A program made the translations under genes and the position numbers. From NCBI GenBank assembly GCA_031761405.1, contig JASEVX010000008.1, forward strand, positions 37,454,903 through 37,518,902: DNA of 64,000 bases. Direction: 5' to 3'. Below are positions 53,411-62,365 of this stretch, in pieces (position 1 is the stretch's first letter; each line of letters starts with the position of its first letter). Source of the stretch: Serripes groenlandicus. Taxonomy: Eukaryota; Mollusca; Bivalvia; Cardiida; Cardiidae. Below the pieces are notes generated by a model. The model had not been told where the DNA came from. It made no database searches and worked only from the letters and a program-made list of their open reading frames with translations.

Positions 53411-53890
53411 TCTGATTGGTGTTTTAGCTGCTTTCAACAGTAGTACTGACATATCACGGCGTTTCCTTGGTAAATTACCAGCACTATCGGCAGAGGCGTA
53501 GCTCCATTTAGGCACTGTAGGCACGTGCCTACACATTTGTTTTCAAAATGCCCCCAAAATACAGCTGCAGCGATAGACATCTGCGTAATGTATTGACCAG
53601 ATCAGCCTGCGCTGTCCGCGCAGACTGATCCGGCCGACACATTCCGTCTTAGGGGGATAGATGTATAGAGTAGTGATTCCTGAAACAGAAAATCCACAGG
53701 AGGCGAAAAGTGTCTATCCGGGTAGGCTTGTGTGGCATGCTTAGGCTGATCCGGGTCGATACTTTACGCAGAGTCCACAATGTTGATTTTCTCACGAGAC
53801 GGCCTACACATTGATTATTGCAAAGCTACGCCCCTGACCGGTATTATGTATCCTGACACCAGTGCTTCAGTCGAAATGCTATCTCCTCAA
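53411..53890 (-). mobile_element. SINE-1 (minus strand) split by MITE-E
   Basis: Left part 53411-53490: GGTGTTTTAGCTGCTTTCAA, CACGGCGTTTCCTTGGTAAA, TTACCAGCACTATCGG. Right part from 53837: GGTATTATGTATCCTGACAC + CAGTGCTTCAGTCGAAATGC. Together they give the SINE-1 order with MITE-E between. Confidence 0.82.
53491..53836. mobile_element. MITE-E, complete, carrying a MITE-B inside
   Basis: Termini CAGAGGCGTAGC (53491-53502) and GCTACGCCCCTG (53825-53836) are inverted repeats, of a type common in hAT-like elements. The interior (about 53578-53800) is MITE-B: GCGTAATGTATTGACCAGAT, CTGCGCTGTCCGCGCAGACT, GAAAATCCACAGGAGGCG, GTTGATTTTCTCACGAGACG. The left flank of the guest includes GCCTACACATTTG and the right flank GGCCTACACATTG. 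Confidence 0.85.
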
Positions 53891-54268
53891 CCCATGCGCG
53901 GCATATATTGTTGTATAATGTTATATGTGCCGGTGACGCAAATTCTTGAAATAAACTGTGTCTATGCCTATGTCTCTGTATTACCCGTCCATGAATATAC
54001 AATATATGACATAATGCCAGTATGATGATAAGTTTCGGTTCCAAGAGTATTGCAATGTAAATGTTAAAGTTGGATGATTTATTCACTCGACTAATATCAA
54101 AACAGTTGAATTAACCTTTTGTTTGGAATTAACTCGTTTTCCAAGGCAGACGACATTGTATGTATCTTTAGCAGACGATTTAAAGAAATAGGAGAAAAGA
54201 ATAAAATCCTTAAGATGAACACTTTGACCTGGATCTATCTTCGCAATATTTTCAACATAGTCGTCGCT
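53891..54268. other. Single-copy stretch with a MITE-A relic
   Basis: Short frames on both strands near 53780-54086 span the MITE-E end and have no domain. GGAATTAACTCGTTTTCCAA + GGCAGACGAC near 54125 is MITE-A debris. Confidence 0.4.
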
Positions 54269-54370
54269 TTTCAACTTAATTCAACCGAATAATAGGTGTA
54301 TTTCAACTAAATTCAACCGAATAATAGCTGTATTTCAACTTAATTTAACCGAGTAATAGGTGTATTTCTG
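54269..54370 (+). repeat. 32-bp tandem repeat, about three copies
   Basis: TTTCAACTTAATTCAACCGA + ATAATAGGTGTA repeated with small changes (CTAAATTC, TAGCTG, CCGAGTA). Confidence 0.85.
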
Positions 54371-54801
54371 ATACATAGAAGCCCCCAGGCCCACCCTAAA
54401 CAACAACAACAGACAATCCAACACTAGACTTGGCGGTCAGCTGGTACCTTTCAAACTACCCTCTTTATTGGACGACGAACGGGGTGCTTAAATTCGCCAA
54501 TGGGCTTCAATTATGATATATTGAAAACTAAAGATTCGAACATATTTCATGTAGCTGAACGTAAAATGAAATCTCTCTTTTTACTATCAATAAGTGTAAA
54601 CTATTCTTTATATGTACACGTCATTAATCAACCCTTATAATGGTAATATAACATTTTCAGCGACTTCTGCTTTTTTCCAAGATGCATATGCACGTCAAAT
54701 ATCCTCTTAGAGCGATCTGCGCACGTGTAAAATTGTACTCCATGAAATGACAGATAAAGGAGTTTAAGTTACACAAAAACATTTGTTTTGCCATTTTGGC
54801 G
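54371..54801. other. AT-rich single-copy stretch
   Basis: Nothing recognised. Confidence 0.4.
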
Positions 54802-55032
54802 TTAACCCTTTCCCTCATATAGACGCTTTCTGACACCTCTGCAGCAGACACCTTCTTTGAAAATATAGTGACAGAAGAAGAAATTGCTTAAAACGAGCAA
54901 TTTCTCCTTTTGCCACAATGTTTTCCACTTTCAGTCAAAGGTTGTCCATTCAATTATAGAGATTTCCTATTTGTTGACAAAATATGTTCAAAGTCGTCTG
55001 CTGCAGAATTGTCGTATGAGGGAAAGGGTTAA
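54802..55032 (+). mobile_element. MITE-A, complete, 231 bp
   Basis: TTAACCCTTTCCCTCATATA to TATGAGGGAAAGGGTTAA; centre ATTGCTTAAAACGAGCAAT with one mismatch. Confidence 0.9.
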
Positions 55033-55133
55033 CATCCTAGAAAGTAAACTTCGATATTCAAATACAGCAGACGACCTATCCGAAGGTGGTAATGGTGGCC
55101 TTTCTGTTCATTGATTTTGTAATTCGTTTTGCG

Positions 55134-55500
55134 TTTAACCTTTCCAACATGCAAAATCATTTCAATGCATATGCCAACTAATTTGAATACATTATGACGA
55201 AAAGGATTGATTGATTGATTGTTTGGGGTTTAACGCCGTTTTTAACAATTTCTCAGTTATATCACGGCGGCCAGTTCACCTACTCGTGCATTTCCTGGTT
55301 TTCTCACACCAGTACTCCACGCAACAATCTTCCCAAGCAACTGGCTGCTTTTCCACAGAGACTAAGCCCATGACGAAAAGGAGTAAGTGTTCATGAAGAG
55401 CAAATCTCTTTTTGACATACTGTTTTCCTTTCTAGTCAATACTTATCATTTCATTTATAGAGGCTTTTTAAAATATAAAATCTCTGGGGCATTTCGTCCG
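55134..55500 (+). mobile_element. Old MITE-A split by a SINE-3
   Basis: MITE-A landmarks on both sides of a SINE: TTAACCTTTCCAACATGCAA and AATACATTATGACGAAAAGG before; GAGCAAATCTCTTTTTGACA and TTTCATTTATAGAGGC after. Confidence 0.72.
55194..55382 (-). mobile_element. SINE-3, 5'-truncated, perfect 13-bp target duplication
   Basis: ATGACGAAAAGGA at 55194-55206 and 55370-55382 bracket a minus-strand SINE-3 (GATTGATTGATTG tail, GGGTTTAACGCCGTTTTTAA, CACGGCGGCCAGTTCACC, TTCCACAGAGACTAAGCCC). The tRNA head is absent. Confidence 0.93.
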
Positions 55501-55699
55501 CTTTAAAAACTCGTAATATGACCTCTCCTGTCTGGATTCTAGTCATCCCACTCCTGTTGCGAGCTCCTCTTTTGACAAGAACTTGGGTTAACCACTGTTC
55601 GAGGAACTACTTCACGGTTTTGTTTTAGGTTTGTTTAGTCAACAGCGTTTCCTAGTGTAAATGTTCTTTAAGAATAAAGGCATACTGACCTAATTTATT

Positions 55700-56205
55700 G
55701 ATTGATTAATTAAGTGTGGTTTAACGCCGTTTTAACCCTTTCCCTCATACGACAATTCTGCAGCAGACGACTTTCAACATATTTTGTCAAAAATTAGAAA
55801 ATCTCTATAATTGAATGGATAACCTATGACTAAAAGTGGGAAACATTGTGGCAAAAGCAGAAATTGCTCGTTTTGAGCAATTATTTCTTTTGTCACTGTG
55901 TTTTCAAAAAGCCGTCAGAAGTGTCTATATGAGGGAAAGGGTTAAACAAGTTTTAAGTTATATCACGGCGGCCAGTTCACCAATCCATGTGTTTCCTGGC
56001 TTAATCACACAAGTTCTCTACACAACAGTCTATCCACGCAACTGGCTGACTTTCCACATAGACTGTTGGCCAACAAATGACGTGTGACGCAATAACTTTT
56101 GTCAAACGACGGAAAGAATGTTGGCGAAGCTGGGGATCAAACTCACAACCCCTGTATTAACAGACCGAATCGCAATACCGACTGAGCTACCGAGGCTCGT
56201 TTCGG
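55700..56205 (-). mobile_element. SINE-3 (minus strand) split by a MITE-A
   Basis: Tail (ATTGATTGATTAATTAAG, TGGTTTAACGCCGTTT) is followed by MITE-A, then the rest (GTTATATCACGGCGGCCAGT, GGAAAGAATGTTGGCGAAGC, head complement ACCGACTGAGCTACCGAGGC). Full length apart from the insertion. Confidence 0.88.
55732..55945 (-). mobile_element. MITE-A, 214 bp, inserted at a TTAA of a SINE-3 tail
   Basis: TTAACCCTTTCCCTCATACG to TATGAGGGAAAGGGTTAA. Other SINE-3 copies read CGCCGTTTTTAACAATTTCT here, so the target TTAA is visible in intact copies and present on both sides of this insertion. Confidence 0.92.
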
Positions 56206-56459
56206 CCTCAAATGAATGATACTCTATAGTACAAAGGGACTTTTAAATTGGCACATTTATACGGTTGTTTTAATTATCTCAGAATAGAATTAAAAGGAGT
56301 GTACTTACACATGCTTGTACTTTTGTACTTATATTCCCTGACGCAGGCGACTTTTGAGGCATCTGACGTAAACCGACGCTCTGTGATTGAATTAATGATA
56401 TGTTTATGATGTATCATCGTAATGGTTAGAATTGAAAATAATAAATTGATTGATAAATT

Positions 56460-56695
56460 GGTGTTCAACACCGATTTCAACAATGTGTTCAGTATATCAC
56501 GGTGTTTCCTGGGTATCCTACCAGAACTACTCACGGGTCCTTTTATCTTGACACCAGCCGGTCAGTCGTAATGCTAACCCTACAGCCCTGATCGCCAAGG
56601 AGGGCAGCCACTACTAACCATTTTATAGTATTTGGTATGACCGGTCGGGGATCGAACCCGGGACTTCCCGCACCTACCACTACGCCACCGAGGCG
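56460..56695 (-). mobile_element. SINE-1, near full length, minus strand
   Basis: TTGGTGTTCAACACCGATTT, CACGGTGTTTCCTGGGTATC, GACACCAGCCGGTCAGTCGT, GCCAAGGAGGGCAGCCACTA, AGTATTTGGTATGACCGGTC, B-box complement GGGGATCGAACCCGGG, head complement ACCACTACGCCACCGAGGCG. Confidence 0.88.
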
Positions 56696-56869
56696 GTTTG
56701 AAAATATATTAAATGAATTAATCTCATCAATGAACATATTTGTATTTCACCTGAATCATCACCCTGTCTTAAGTCCCGTTTGTTGTATTGGTACTTTATA
56801 CCATTTTAACAGCATTTCAGTTGTATCACACAGCGGTAATGCCATTCCAATAAAAGTACAATAATTGAA

Positions 56870-56998
56870 GAAAGTTGAAAAAATGGCGACAACATGAGAA
56901 ATTTGCTCGTTTTGAGCAATTTCTTTTTTGTCGACATGTTTTCAAAAAGCCGACTGCTGCAGAGGTGTCAGAAAGCGTCTATATGAGGGAAAGGGTTA
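56870..56998 (-). mobile_element. MITE-A, right half
   Basis: GAAAGTTGAAAAAATGGCGA, centre TTGCTCGTTTTGAGCAA, end TATGAGGGAAAGGGTTA. Confidence 0.78.
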
Positions 56999-57280
56999 TA
57001 CTTGCCAAACCGCGATGTTTCAGTCAGTAACGAATAGGGCCATATATCCAGGGAACGTGAAGTCGAATACCATCTCGGACATTCACTATTTCCAGTGATT
57101 GACGAAATTCATTGGGACTAGCCTCATTCGTCTTCCTGTGAGAAATGGTGTGTAATATGATCAGTTTATCCTTTTGCAACAACGTTTTACAAAGTTGTCT
57201 ACTACAGGTACGTAAGTATGCGTCTTTAAGTGGGAAAGTGATAGCCACAACAATCAACATCATCTGAAAAACACAAAACT
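56999..57280. other. Single-copy stretch with a MITE-A relic
   Basis: CAGTTTATCCTTTTGCAACA to TTTAAGTGGGAAAGTG (57160-57241) is MITE-A debris. Confidence 0.5.
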
Positions 57281-57291
57281 GGCCTAAAGGG

Positions 57292-57323
<32 letters not shown>

Positions 57324-57551
57324 GGTTTAACGCCGTTTTTAACAATTTCTCAGATAAAAAACGGCGGCCAGTTCACCTACTCATGCATTTCCTGGTTTTC
57401 TCACACCAGTACTCCACACCACAATCTTCCCAAGCAACTGGATGCTTTTCCACATAGACTTAGCCCATTGGTGGAAGACGAATGACGCATGTCGCATTGA
57501 CTCTTGTCAATCGCCGGAAAGAAAGTTGGCCGAGCCGGCCTAAAGGGTTGA
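57281..57551 (-). mobile_element. SINE-3, 5'-truncated, 15-bp target duplication
   Basis: GGCCTAAAGGGTTGA at 57281-57295 and 57537-57551 brackets a minus-strand SINE-3 with a seven-unit GATT tail, GGGGTTTAACGCCGTTTTTA, AACGGCGGCCAGTTCACC, AAGAAAGTTGGCCGAGCC. The head beyond the B-box side is missing. Confidence 0.95.
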
Positions 57552-57554
57552 ATG

Positions 57555-57633
57555 GTTTGAGTGTCCCCGGTGCGGCGGTCAACGTGGAGTGCCGTTGGTC
57601 GAGACGCTCCATAAACTTTTAGCCTAGTGCTCC
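57555..57633 (+). mobile_element. SINE-2 fragment cut by MITE-A
   Basis: GTGCGGCGGTCAACGTGGAG, GTGCCGTTGGTCGAGACGCT, TTTTAGCCTAGTGCTCC; the following base starts a MITE-A. Confidence 0.65.
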
Positions 57634-58010
57634 TTAACCCTTTCCCTCATACGACAATTCTGCAGCAGACGGCTTTGAACGTATTTTGTCAGATGGATAA
57701 CCTTTGACTAAAAGTGGAAAACATTGTGACAAAAGGAGAAATTGCACGTTCTGTGCAATTTCTTCTTTTGTCACTATGTTTTCAAAACGCCGTCTGCTTT
57801 AACCCTTTCCCTCATACGACAATTCTGCAGCAGACGACTTTGAACATATTTTGTGAAAACATAGAAAATCTCCATAATTGAATGGATAACCTATGACAAA
57901 AAGTGGAAAACATTGTGGCAAAAGGAGAAATTGCACGTTTTGTCACTATGTTTTCAAAAAGCCGCTGCTGCAGAGGCGTCAGAAAGCGTCTATATGAGGG
58001 AAATGGTTAA
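57634..58010 (-). mobile_element. Two MITE-A copies in the same orientation, the first cut short
   Basis: The first (57634-57802) runs from TTAACCCTTTCCCTCATACG to the distal GCCGTCTGC motif and lacks its final ~45 bp. The second (57799-58010) starts at that point with TTAACCCTTTCCCTCATACG and ends TATGAGGGAAATGGTTAA. The second has a shortened centre (TTGCACGTTTTGTCACTATG). Confidence 0.85.
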
Positions 58011-58026
58011 ATAATACATTTTGTTT

Positions 58027-58068
58027 CGTGGGGGGGAGGGGGGGAAGGGGAGGGGGGGGGGGGGGGAA
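58027..58068 (+). repeat. G-rich tract
   Basis: Runs of 6-14 G broken by single A residues. Potential G-quadruplex; the exact length is uncertain in assemblies. Confidence 0.85.
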
Positions 58069-58470
58069 CAATGATGTTGTTGGTATACTTTGACTAGGCG
58101 AAGTATAACTCTACAAATTCTATTTGAGCGATACTCCACAGAAACAACTGTAAGTACTAGTAATTATTACATGTGAAAACAAAGATCTACATGCACATCA
58201 ATGTTATCGGATCCAAGTACACACTGTTTCTGAGACGTTTCTTAAACCTTCTGTGATTCTATCGCTACCAGTGCAGAGCTAGATTAGACTGCGTGGAAGC
58301 GCTGGCTGATCTGGGTCTCGCTCATTATTCATTCAGATGTAACATCAGAAGATAGTGAAGACTCTGATAACACTTTTGGGATGCCCAGACTCACATACAT
58401 CTTTCCTGTATGCAGAGGTAACCCGACTGTTGGGCCAATAGGGGTTCTTATGGGTAAATCTGTTACATTT
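58069..58470. other. Single-copy stretch
   Basis: A MITE-B-like scrap (GGCTGATCTGGGTCTCG) near 58300; otherwise unrecognised. Confidence 0.4.
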
Positions 58471-58595
58471 AAGCCGTTCCATAAGAAAAGCAACATTATG
58501 GACTCTGCGTAATGTATCGGACCAGATCAGCCTGCACAGTCCGGGTCGATGCATTACGCATAATCCATAGTGTTGGTTTTCTCGTGGAACGGCTC
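58471..58595. mobile_element. MITE-B, short deletion derivative, 125 bp
   Basis: AAGCCGTTCCATAAGAAAAG to GTTTTCTCGTGGAACGGCTC. The two inverted ends are nearly all that remain; the GC-rich stem and core are gone. Confidence 0.87.
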
Positions 58596-58849
58596 ATTTA
58601 TAGAACAGGACCGAACCTAGACACTCACCACACCTCGAGTCTCGTTCCATTTATCTTTAAATTTCGTCTGGGTTATATATTCGGTTACAGACCATCCCAC
58701 ACAAAACGCAGACGATGTACAAGGATAAACATACAATCTCAAAACCCTTTCAATAATGTATGTTGGAGTATATCCAAAAGATAACGTTAGAAAACATTGT
58801 GGTAACGTAGACATTACGCGTGCTTACATGGAGCTGTTTCTCCTTATAT
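58596..58849. other. Single-copy stretch with MITE-A relic at its end
   Basis: AGAAAACATTGTGGTAACGT near 58790 is a MITE-A scrap. Confidence 0.4.
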
Positions 58850-59074
58850 GAGCCGTTCAGCGAGAAAACCAACATTGTGGACTCTGCGTGAAGTACCGAT
58901 CCGGATCAGCCTAAGCATGTCGCGCAGGCTAACCCGGATAGATACTTTTCGCCTCCTGTGGATTTTCTGTTTCAGGAATCATTACTCTATATCTCTATCC
59001 CCGTGAGACGGAATGTGTCGGCTCAAATGATACTGTGTGGAGTCCGTAATGATGGGTTTCTCGTGGAACTGCTC
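58850..59074. mobile_element. MITE-B, near full length
   Basis: GAGCCGTTCAGCGAGAAAAC to GTTTCTCGTGGAACTGCTC, with GATCCGGATCAGCCTAAGCA and CGCCTCCTGTGGATTTTCTG; part of the right inner stem is deleted. Confidence 0.87.
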
Positions 59075-59135
59075 ATATGTATAGTTAAACCCTGTAAGTA
59101 TTCTCTTTAATCTTACCAAAATAACTCATTCATAA

Positions 59136-59141
<6 letters not shown>

Positions 59142-59217
<76 letters not shown>
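59142..59217 (+). repeat. (CA)n(TA)n microsatellite
   Basis: About 30 CA units followed by about 8 TA units, directly abutting the MITE-B at 59220. Confidence 0.95.
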
Positions 59218-59219
59218 CT

Positions 59220-59480
59220 GAGCCGTTCAACGAGAAAACCAACATTATGGACTTTGCGTAAAGTATCGATCCGGATCAGCCTAAGCATGCCGTGCAGGCT
59301 AACCCGGACAGACACTTTTCGCCTCCTGTGGATTTTCTGTTTCAGGAATCATTACTCTATACCTCTATCCCCCTGAAACGGAATGTGTCGGCCCAGATTA
59401 GCCTGCGCGGACTGCGCAGGATGATGTAGGTCGATACATTACGAAGAGTCAATAATGTTGGTTTTCTCGTGGAACGGCTC
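59220..59480. mobile_element. MITE-B, complete reference copy, 261 bp
   Basis: GAGCCGTTCAACGAGAAAAC to GTTTTCTCGTGGAACGGCTC. Inner left stem GATCCGGATCAGCCTAAGCA, core CGCCTCCTGTGGATTTTCTG + TTTCAGGAATCATTACTC, inner right GCCTGCGCGGACTGCGCAGG. Confidence 0.92.
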
Positions 59481-59499
59481 ATATATATATATATTTATA

Positions 59500-59624
59500 T
59501 CTTTAACACTTTTATAATGAGCAATTACAAATATATTCATTCAAAGATATTTCCTCCATTTTTTGTATTTGTAATTGCTATGTTGTCTGCTGCATATTTG
59601 TTGAATGGGGGAAAAGGGTTAAGG
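59500..59624 (+). mobile_element. MITE-A, right half relic
   Basis: ATAATGAGCAATTACAAATA to TTGAATGGGGGAAAAGGGTTAA. Confidence 0.65.
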
Positions 59625-59711
59625 TTGTGAGATACCAAAGGCTTGTTTCTCGTTCCCTCTTTGACGCTAAGAGGTACCGATGATAGTTGTGTGACTGATT
59701 TACCGCCGTAA

Positions 59712-59921
59712 GGAATAACCCATTCCCACATACAATATATATGCAGCAGATGGTTTGAACAATACTATACACAATAAGTATGAAACACGCCATTAATAAA
59801 ATTATAATAATTGAAAAAAGTTGAAACCATTGATCATTATGATTAATTTCCTCTTTTGCCAAACGCGTCTTTAAAAGATGTCTGCTGTAGATATGTCAAC
59901 TGTAAGTGGGAAAGGGTTTAA
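59712..59921 (-). mobile_element. MITE-A, older, near full length
   Basis: AATAACCCATTCCCACATAC to TAAGTGGGAAAGGGTTTAA; centre decayed. Confidence 0.75.
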
Positions 59922-60152
59922 GTACTGATAAACCCGATGAACGCCTTTATCTTTTGCTCTATAGTAGTTTATTCAGTATGTTGTAAACTTACACGTTTAA
60001 TTTTAATATTTTATATTGATATATCTCATATGTAAATAAAGTTTTTAATTTATGTTTTACATTTTTTTTTAGATTGTATTGTCTTTTTCAGTCATGTAAT
60101 TTCTGTAATTAGGCGATGAGCCATATATGTAAATAAACTATTCTATATAAAT
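59922..60152. other. AT-rich single-copy stretch
   Basis: Nothing recognised. Confidence 0.4.
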
Positions 60153-60406
60153 GAGCCATTCCACGAGAAAACCAACATTGTGGACTCTGCGTAATGTGTC
60201 GATCCAGATCAGCCTAAGCATTCCGCGCAGGCTAATGCGGACATACTATTTCTCCTCCTGTTGATTTTCTGTTTCAGGAATCATTACTCTATACCTATTT
60301 CCACCTGAGACGGAATGTGTCGGCCTGGATTAGCCTACCTGGCCTGCGCCGGCTAATCTTGGTCGATACATTACGCAATACTGTTGGTTTTCTCGTGGAA
60401 CGGCTC
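60153..60406. mobile_element. MITE-B, near complete, 254 bp
   Basis: GAGCCATTCCACGAGAAAAC to GTTTTCTCGTGGAACGGCTC; GATCCAGATCAGCCTAAGCA, CTCCTCCTGTTGATTTTCTG, GAGACGGAATGTGTCGGCCT. Confidence 0.9.
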
Positions 60407-60860
60407 AAATCTTTGAGTGACGTACTGTTGCAAGTGACACTAATATACACCATTAAGAGTAACCAAAACCAATTTCAAGCTAATTAATTGATAAGATATT
60501 GCCGATCAAGATATTGACAAATGCATACCGAAATCACTTACGGTTCACATTCTCCTTCGTATTTTGCTGATAGATTTACTGGAGTTGAATGCCGTTTTCA
60601 ACAATATTTCAGTTATATCATGTCGGATAGTCTTTCTATCTGTTTTTTTTTTTTCGTGTAACACACATCCCTTCTCCAAGCAGCAATATGACATAGAAAC
60701 AAGACGAAATGAGACAAATGAAAATTTAATTTGCCTGCTTTACATATATTTTCCGCTTCAATAACGACTGAGTGAGTGCATTCATAATAAAAAGAGACAA
60801 GATTTAGTACTACTTTTATTATAACATCATCATACAGGCTGACTGTTATCCATGTAACAT
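60407..60860. other. Single-copy stretch with a SINE tail fragment
   Basis: GAATGCCGTTTTCAACAATA + TTTCAGTTATATCATG near 60587-60622 is a minus-strand SINE tail; the rest is unrecognised. Confidence 0.5.
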
Positions 60861-61155
60861 TTTGACGCATCTGCATAGACGAATGTTGAAAACAGTGTGG
60901 TAAAATTGCAATTTTCCTTTTTTAACACTTTCCCTCATACGACAATTCTGCAGCAGACGACTTTGAACATATTTTGTCAAAAAAATCCAAAATCTCTTTA
61001 ATTGAATGGATAACCTATGACAAAAATTGGAAAACATTGTGGCAAAAGGAGAAGAAATTGCTCGTTTTGAGCAATTTCTTCTTTTGTCACTATGTTTTCA
61101 AAAAGCCGTCTGCTGCAGAGGCGTCAGAAAGCGTCTATATGAGGGAACGGGTTAA
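60861..61155 (-). mobile_element. MITE-A, complete, 234 bp, inserted in an older MITE-A half
   Basis: Old + oriented half: CATTTTGACGCATCTGCATA, GAATGTTGAAAACAGTGTGG, AATTGCAATTTTCCTTTT, broken at 60922. The young copy runs 60922-61155 (TTAACACTTTCCCTCATACG to TATGAGGGAACGGGTTAA), with a 3-bp insertion in GGAGAAGAAATTGCTCG. Confidence 0.82.
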
Positions 61156-61189
61156 TTCAATATTTTTTCAGTTGGCTTTCAATGCGGAG

Positions 61190-61505
61190 GTCGTAAGTTT
61201 ATCCCCGGAGCTTTCTAATGATTGCCAGAAGTCATTCGTAATCCACCAATGAGCTAAAAATAGTATTTGTGAGAAGCACTCGTGCGAGCAAGTCAGGAAA
61301 CACATGGTTATATAAACTGGCCGCCATTAAAGTCAGGAAACACATTGTTATATGAACTGGACGCCATGAAAGTCAGGAAACACATGGTTATATGAACTGG
61401 CCGCAATGAAAGTCAGGAAACACATGGTTATATGAACTGGCCGCAATGAAAGTCAGGAAACACATGGTTATATGAACTGGCCGCCATGTTATAACTGAAA
61501 AAAAA
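61190..61505 (+). repeat. 40-bp tandem array inside a SINE-3 copy, five units
   Basis: Degraded SINE-3 body (AATGCGGAGGTCGTAAGTTT, AATCCACCAATGAGC, GAGCAAGTCAGGAAAC) leads to five 40-bp units starting at 61291, 61331, 61371, 61411 and 61451: AGTCAGGAAACACATGGTTA + TATGAACTGGCCGCAATGAA. The SINE tail (GCCATGTTATAACTGAAAAA, CTGTTGAAC) follows. The unit is the SINE-3 segment containing GGAAAC...GAACTGGCCGCC. Confidence 0.9.
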
Positions 61506-61805
61506 AAATCTGTTGAACAAAATGATGAACTCCTATCAGTCACTCAATAAATACAGTCAGTTACAAGTTCAGCATATACACAATAGACTAGTTGACTAAA
61601 ACCTTTCAATCACAATAATTTAAACTTTTAATCCACACATTCAGCTTATATACAATTTCTGAAGAAAAATGCTATAGAGGGTATCGTTCCATGTAACCTC
61701 ACTGTTCATATACATGCATGAATGTTAATATTACCCCCATCCCTGAAAACCAAAAAATAAATAAATAGAATACCCTCCCCATATACCCAAATAACCATAC
61801 AACAA

Positions 61806-61837
61806 TACCCCCCCCCCCCCCCCCCCCCCACACACAC

Positions 61838-61868
<31 letters not shown>

Positions 61869-62036
61869 TACACAAATATACACACACAAAAACACATAAA
61901 TACACACATACACATACACACACACATACACAAATATACACACACAAAAACACATAAATACACACATACACACACACACACACACACACATACATACAAT
62001 CATACGCATACATACACACAAACATACGCCCACCCA
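61806..62036. repeat. Poly-C tract and CA/CATA-rich microsatellite
   Basis: About 24 C, then mixed CACACA, CATACA and CAAATATACACA blocks, partly in higher-order form (ATACACAAATATACACACAC + AAAAACACATAAATACAC occurs twice). Cys/Val-rich minus-strand frames up to 138 codons are artefacts. Confidence 0.92.
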
Positions 62037-62365
62037 CATTGTGAAAGTGCAGGTATATACTACTGTATAGCCTAAGGCGAATCAAATGGACTACGGAAAA
62101 AGGGAAGTCGATCAATGTGATTTTGCGACTTGTGAAGATCCAGATCAGCCAACCTGTACACCCTCAATGTGACTGGGTAACGCGAATGCAATAGGCCCCC
62201 TTTCGACTGTCGCGACATTAATTAAGGGTCATTACTAGAACACAACGTGCCATAAATTAGACGCACCCAGGAATTTTTCTCCATAGTAGACAATGCTACA
62301 TCGATTTCTCTCTCGAATTTTATGAATCAGCGGTTTTTGTTTCTGCAATAAATCTTTATACTGTT
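62037..62365. other. Single-copy stretch
   Basis: Nothing recognised. Confidence 0.4.

Noticed and set aside
61699..62115. Cys/Val-rich minus-strand frames up to 138 codons, considered as a small cysteine-rich protein
   Set aside because: They are the CA/CATA microsatellite and poly-C run; Cys-Val alternation comes from the GTGT repeat.
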